64,000 nucleotides of DNA from Bacteroidota bacterium. Lineage in GTDB: Bacteria > Bacteroidota > Bacteroidia > Chitinophagales > Chitinophagaceae. The notes beneath the pieces are model-generated. The model saw nothing but the letters and a program-made list of their open reading frames with translations. It was not told the origin of the DNA and did not search any database. How positions within the stretch are numbered: the first letter of the stretch is position 1; each line of letters opens with the position of its first letter. Where the stretch lies: positions 1 to 64,000 of the forward strand of contig JAFEAJ010000019.1 in assembly GCA_018266455.1 (NCBI GenBank), written 5' to 3'. Below, in pieces: positions 61,074 to 64,000 of the stretch. Both the position numbers and the translations under genes were made by a program.

Positions 61074-62057
61074 TTATGATGCAAGTATCTTAACCACCTT
61101 TAGCCATTCTTCGGTTATTTTTTGCTTGGCTTTTACCGCCCTTTCCATCGGGGTGTAATGCATTTTATTATTAACAATGCCTACCATTACATTGTATTTC
61201 CCTTCTATCAGGCATTCCACTGCACTATAGCCCATGCGGCTGGCAATAAGCCTGTCGAGGCAGCTTGGTGATCCTCCGCGCTGGATGTGGCCCAGCACAC
61301 ACACCCTGGTATCTGCGGTGGGTATTCTTTCCTTGACGACCTTGGCCACATCTTCTGCACCGCCAAAATTGTCGCCTTCTGCAACGACCACCATGTTCAC
61401 CAGCTTTTTCCGGCGTTCTTTTTCAGTTAAAGAATCGATCAGCTCTTCAATATCAGTCTTGTGCTCGGGTATCAAAATATGCTCTGCTCCGGTTGCTATG
61501 CCACTGTGAAGCGCGATATAACCAGCATCGCGTCCCATTACTTCAATAATAAAGAGGCGGTCATGCGCATCGGCAGTATCGCGTATCTTGTCTATCGCCT
61601 CCACTGCGGTGTTTACGGCAGTATCGAAGCCGATGGTGAAATCAGTGCCGGCAATATCTTTGTCGATTGTTCCAGGAATACCGATACAGGGGATATCAAA
61701 TTCGTTGCTGAATTTATGAGCCCCCCTGAATGACCCATCGCCCCCAATGATCACCAGGCCGTTGATGCCCAGTTTTTTTAGGTTATTGTAAGCCTTTTTT
61801 CTGCCTTCGTATTCAAAAAATTCCTTGCAGCGTGCAGTCTTCAGGATGGTGCCGCCCCTTTGTATAATATTGGCAACGCTGCGCGAATGCATGGGGATGA
61901 TGTCATTTTCAATCATCCCGCTATACCCATGCATAATGCCGAATACCTCTATCCCGTAATAAATCCCCGTTCTGACAACGGCCCTAATGGCCGCATTCAT
62001 ACCTGGTGCATCGCCGCCGGAAGTGAGCACACCAATTTTCGTTACCTTTTTTTCCAT
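61074..62057 (-). CDS. pfkA: ATP-dependent 6-phosphofructokinase
   Basis: Phosphorylates fructose 6-phosphate to the 1,6-bisphosphate. The 327-residue protein has VLTSGGDAPGMNAAIRAVVR, LVIIGGDGSFRGAHKFS, where Gly after GGD marks ATP rather than pyrophosphate use, PGTIDKDIAGTDFTIGFDTA with the catalytic Asp, EVMGRDAGYIALHSGIATG and GHIQRGGSPSCLDRLIASRMG. It is a complete short bacterial PfkA. It is the first gene of the pfkA-pyk pair, with an A+T-rich spacer of about 270 bases upstream to the divergent coiled-coil gene. A weak AGGCA/TGCCT stem in the pfkA-pyk spacer is not a convincing terminator. Confidence 0.96.
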   Translation of the reverse strand: MEKKVTKIGVLTSGGDAPGMNAAIRAVVRTGIYYGIEVFGIMHGYSGMIENDIIPMHSRSVANIIQRGGTILKTARCKEFFEYEGRKKAYNNLKKLGINGLVIIGGDGSFRGAHKFSNEFDIPCIGIPGTIDKDIAGTDFTIGFDTAVNTAVEAIDKIRDTADAHDRLFIIEVMGRDAGYIALHSGIATGAEHILIPEHKTDIEELIDSLTEKERRKKLVNMVVVAEGDNFGGAEDVAKVVKERIPTADTRVCVLGHIQRGGSPSCLDRLIASRMGYSAVECLIEGKYNVMVGIVNNKMHYTPMERAVKAKQKITEEWLKVVKILAS

Positions 62058-62330
62058 TAGTTAAATATTGTTCGCTTGCTTTCAAAAAATTCAACGGCAG
62101 CAACAAAATTTTAAAAAATATTTATCAGCCTTGTTAATAAGCCCCAAAAATAAGGATTTGAATTGATAACCTGATTTGGTAAAAAGCAGCGGCTTTTATT
62201 TTGCAAATACCAAAAGTGAATAAGGGCATTAGTTAGGCCCGGTTGTGTAAATAAAGTTTTGTTCAGTTGCCTGTTTATGCTTAAATTTAGTTTACTAAGT
62301 TCTTTAATTTCTTCACTAAAATTGAAGCCA

Positions 62331-62717
62331 ATGGAATCATCCACCATCGAACAGTTCCAGGGGGAGTTGCAAGCATGGAAGCATGAGCTCTCCTCCATCA
62401 AACAGGAAATCCGCCATTTTGAACATGAACTTGAAGAAATGGCTGCACAAAAGCTTCCACCTGCCCTGTTAGCACAAATTGAGCACTTTCAGAATTTGTT
62501 TATTTGCCACAAAGAAGTGATCGACACGCTCCGGCACGACCTGCCAGATTCCCTCCAAAAAGTAGAGAACATCTTTAACATTCTGCGTTCTGTGAAGAAT
62601 GATTCACAGCATGCCTTATCTGAGCGAATGGCCACTTTCAGGAAAATATTTAATGATGTAAAAAGTGAATTCAAAAATTTCTCTTCAGCAATGAGCCTGA
62701 AGCTTGTCAGCGTTTAA
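62331..62717 (+). CDS. Small helical coiled-coil protein, unknown function
   Basis: The 128-residue product, beginning MESSTIEQFQGELQAWKHEL, is predicted to be almost entirely helical with heptad patterns (FQGELQAWKHELSSIKQEIR, FEHELEEMAAQKLPPALLAQ, VENIFNILRSVKNDSQHALS). There is no signal peptide if the ATG at 62331 is used. A frame-open upstream part of 24 codons is hydrophobic (MFSCLFMLKFSLLSSLISSL) and could be a membrane anchor, but it sits in A+T-rich sequence and is more likely chance. It is divergent from pfkA. I do not recognise a family; cytoplasmic coiled-coil proteins of this size occur in many Bacteroidota. Confidence 0.65.
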   Translation: MESSTIEQFQGELQAWKHELSSIKQEIRHFEHELEEMAAQKLPPALLAQIEHFQNLFICHKEVIDTLRHDLPDSLQKVENIFNILRSVKNDSQHALSERMATFRKIFNDVKSEFKNFSSAMSLKLVSV

Positions 62718-63105
62718 CCCGAGCTCATCTCAAAAGCCATCATCTTTCACACAACTGGCGCAACGGATACAAAGGGCACAACGCGCTTTCCTGGCATTCA
62801 ATGACTTTTTTACTTTGTACCCGTTGTTCTTTTGTGTGAAGCAATACGTCTAAAACAGTTTTGCTGTTTTTTTTGCAAAAAAGGGTTGAATGGCAATAGC
62901 ATTTAGCATTAAAGGCAATCATATCTACTCACTCGTTTTCATTCAGCAGCACCTGCACAGGCAATCCATCAGGCGCATCATGGCCTTTTAAAAAAATATT
63001 TGCCATTTTTGATACAATCTGCATCCGCTCTTCTAAAAAAAGTTAATTTTCCATTCCATTTGCATTGAGCACTCAATCGTTTCTTTCATCTTACAATTAA
63101 AAACC
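62718..63105. other. Gap before the hexosaminidase gene, holding a large hairpin but no sure gene
   Basis: This 388-base spacer holds the long imperfect inverted repeat at 62746-62840 and an otherwise empty A+T-rich stretch. A 60-codon minus-strand frame with several cysteines (62740-62922) overlaps the hairpin. It has no family likeness, so it is not called. Confidence 0.5.
62746..62840. repeat. Long imperfect inverted repeat upstream of the GH20 gene
   Basis: Left arm 62746-62774 (TTCACACAA, then CAACGGATACAAAG) and right arm 62813-62840 (CTTTGTACCCGTTG, then TTGTGTGAA) match over about 22 of 28 positions around a 38-base loop. It is not followed by a U run in a suitable place on either strand. 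It may be a structured RNA, a remnant of a small mobile repeat, or a regulatory stem. Confidence 0.5.
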
Positions 63106-64000
63106 ATGAGGAACATTTTTTTTGCTTTGCTTGCATTAATAAGTTCTGTTTCCTATTCCCAGGAAATTTCTATCATTCCCAAACCGGTTAAGGAAACCAT
63201 TAAAAAAGGCGAATTTGTCATTAGCTCAAAAACCGTGATGGTGGCTGAGGGGGAAGACGCAAAAAAAGCAGCTGCTTTCCTGAACGATTACCTGCAGGAT
63301 TTTTATGGCTTTCAATTGAAAATTGCAAACCAGCCCGGCTCAAATTATATTCAGCTGCTTACAAAAAAAATATTCAGTTCAGGAACGGGGGATAGCTATT
63401 CGATGGATGTTTCCAAATCCGCTGTAAAAATCGAGGGCAACACGCATGAAGCTACATTTTATGGCGTCCAAACGCTAATACAATTGCTCCCCGTCGAAAA
63501 ATCGGCAAAGCTGAAGTTGCCTGCTATTGAAGTAGAAGATTACCCACGTTTCAAATACCGCGGGCTGATGCTCGACGTGGGCCGCCATTTTATGCCCCTC
63601 GATTTTGTAAAAAAATACATTGACTTTATTGCCCTGCACAAAATGAACCGCTTTCACTGGCACCTTACCGAAGACCAGGGCTGGCGCATTGAGATCAAAA
63701 AATATCCCAAATTAACGGAGATCGGCAGTTGCAGGAACGGCACTATCATCGGCCATCACCCGGGCACTGGAAATGACAACGAAAAAAATTGCGGCTATTA
63801 TACACAGGAGCAAATCAGAGAGGTGGTGAAATATGCTGCTGACAGGTACATCACCATCATCCCTGAAATTGAAATGCCCGGGCATTCATCCGCAGCCATT
63901 GCCGCATACCCGCAACTGAGCTGCTTTCCTGATGAATCAACAGCAATTGCGAAAGGGGTTACCTGGGCAGGCGACACCACAGGCAAGCAAGTGCAACAAA
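63106..64000 (+). CDS. GH20 beta-N-acetylhexosaminidase, N-terminal part (cut by window end)
   Basis: The gene starts at ATG 63106 and runs out of the window; 298 codons are visible. A signal peptide (NIFFALLALISSVSYSQ) is followed by the GH20 N-terminal domain (IIPKPVKETIKKGEFVISSK, through ATFYGVQTLIQLLP), then the start of the TIM barrel with FKYRGLMLDVGRHFMPLDFV, HKMNRFHWHLTEDQGWRIEI and IPEIEMPGHSSAAIAAYP. All match GH20 enzymes that remove terminal N-acetylglucosamine or N-acetylgalactosamine from glycans in the periplasm or at the surface. The catalytic Asp-Glu pair lies beyond the visible part and cannot be checked. The motif spacing and length so far are normal. Confidence 0.95.
   Translation, partial: MRNIFFALLALISSVSYSQEISIIPKPVKETIKKGEFVISSKTVMVAEGEDAKKAAAFLNDYLQDFYGFQLKIANQPGSNYIQLLTKKIFSSGTGDSYSMDVSKSAVKIEGNTHEATFYGVQTLIQLLPVEKSAKLKLPAIEVEDYPRFKYRGLMLDVGRHFMPLDFVKKYIDFIALHKMNRFHWHLTEDQGWRIEIKKYPKLTEIGSCRNGTIIGHHPGTGNDNEKNCGYYTQEQIREVVKYAADRYITIIPEIEMPGHSSAAIAAYPQLSCFPDESTAIAKGVTWAGDTTGKQVQQ

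Noticed and set aside
62740..62922. Short minus-strand frame with several cysteines (MIAFNAKCYCHSTLFC...)
   Set aside because: It overlaps the large inverted repeat, has no family likeness, and its codon use differs from its neighbours. Chance frame in structured DNA is more likely.
1..64000. CRISPR arrays, rRNA and tRNA genes
   Set aside because: No regularly spaced repeat series and no tRNA-like T-loop or rRNA sequence was noticed on reading both strands. A tool search (tRNAscan-SE, CRISPR finder) could still find something missed.

Overview
The window looks like a chromosomal segment of a Bacteroidota bacterium, most likely of the Chitinophagaceae or a close relative. The evidence is moderate G+C content, near absence of Shine-Dalgarno sequences, a few promoters of the Bacteroidota type (TTTG, about 20 bases, then TAnnTTTG), and typical families of that phylum: TraB/GumN lipoprotein-like exports, CcmB/C/D-type haem export, a CbpA-CbpM pair, DUF1080 and ThuA proteins. 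This assignment rests on family content only; no rRNA or tRNA gene was seen.

Region 1 (1-12.8 kb) is housekeeping: queA, a giant secreted TraB/GumN protein, AMP nucleosidase, a small HsdR-N nuclease-fold protein, glutamate dehydrogenase, ccmD-ccmC, ccmB-tdk, an unknown 223-residue protein and waaA. Region 2 (12.9-20.3 kb) is a compact plus-strand operon for nucleotide sugars: a DegT/WbpE-like aminotransferase, UDP-glucose dehydrogenase, UDP-glucuronate decarboxylase, a TviB/WbpO-like dehydrogenase, and rfbB, rfbC and rfbD. It starts at a well-matched promoter. rfbA and all glycosyltransferases are absent. Region 3 (20.3-30.7 kb) holds small membrane proteins (one of 57 residues), cbpM-cbpA, a PNPOx-like protein, ahcY with a divergent Lrp regulator, a Nudix protein, dapF and an S9 peptidase.

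Region 4 (31-37 kb) is a type III restriction-modification island, transcribed XRE regulator, dinD, mod, GxxExxY gene, res. A perfect inverted repeat overlaps the -7 box of the island promoter and suggests autorepression by the XRE protein. The GxxExxY gene is bracketed by palindrome-forming repeats and looks like a small module inserted exactly between mod and res.

Region 5 (37.4-59.3 kb) is the most distinctive part: one gluconate-2-dehydrogenase-subunit-3-like Tat protein followed upstream by six tandem GMC flavoprotein paralogues, each with a C-x5-C-x3-C motif and an identical spacing from the catalytic His to the C-terminus. One paralogue has Ser in place of the catalytic Asn. Next to the array are a VOC protein, three TIM-barrel isomerase-like proteins, an MFS carrier, two Gfo/Idh/MocA oxidoreductases, a lipoprotein cytochrome c, a DUF1080 protein and a ThuA protein. 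Together these suggest a periplasmic sugar or glycoside oxidation pathway through 3-keto intermediates: flavoprotein dehydrogenases pass electrons to cytochrome c, a DUF1080 enzyme cleaves the keto-glycoside, and TIM-barrel and Gfo enzymes process the products. Substrates cannot be read from the sequence.

Region 6 (59.4-64 kb) has pyk and pfkA (glycolysis), a small coiled-coil protein, a large imperfect hairpin, and the start of a secreted GH20 beta-N-acetylhexosaminidase cut by the window edge.
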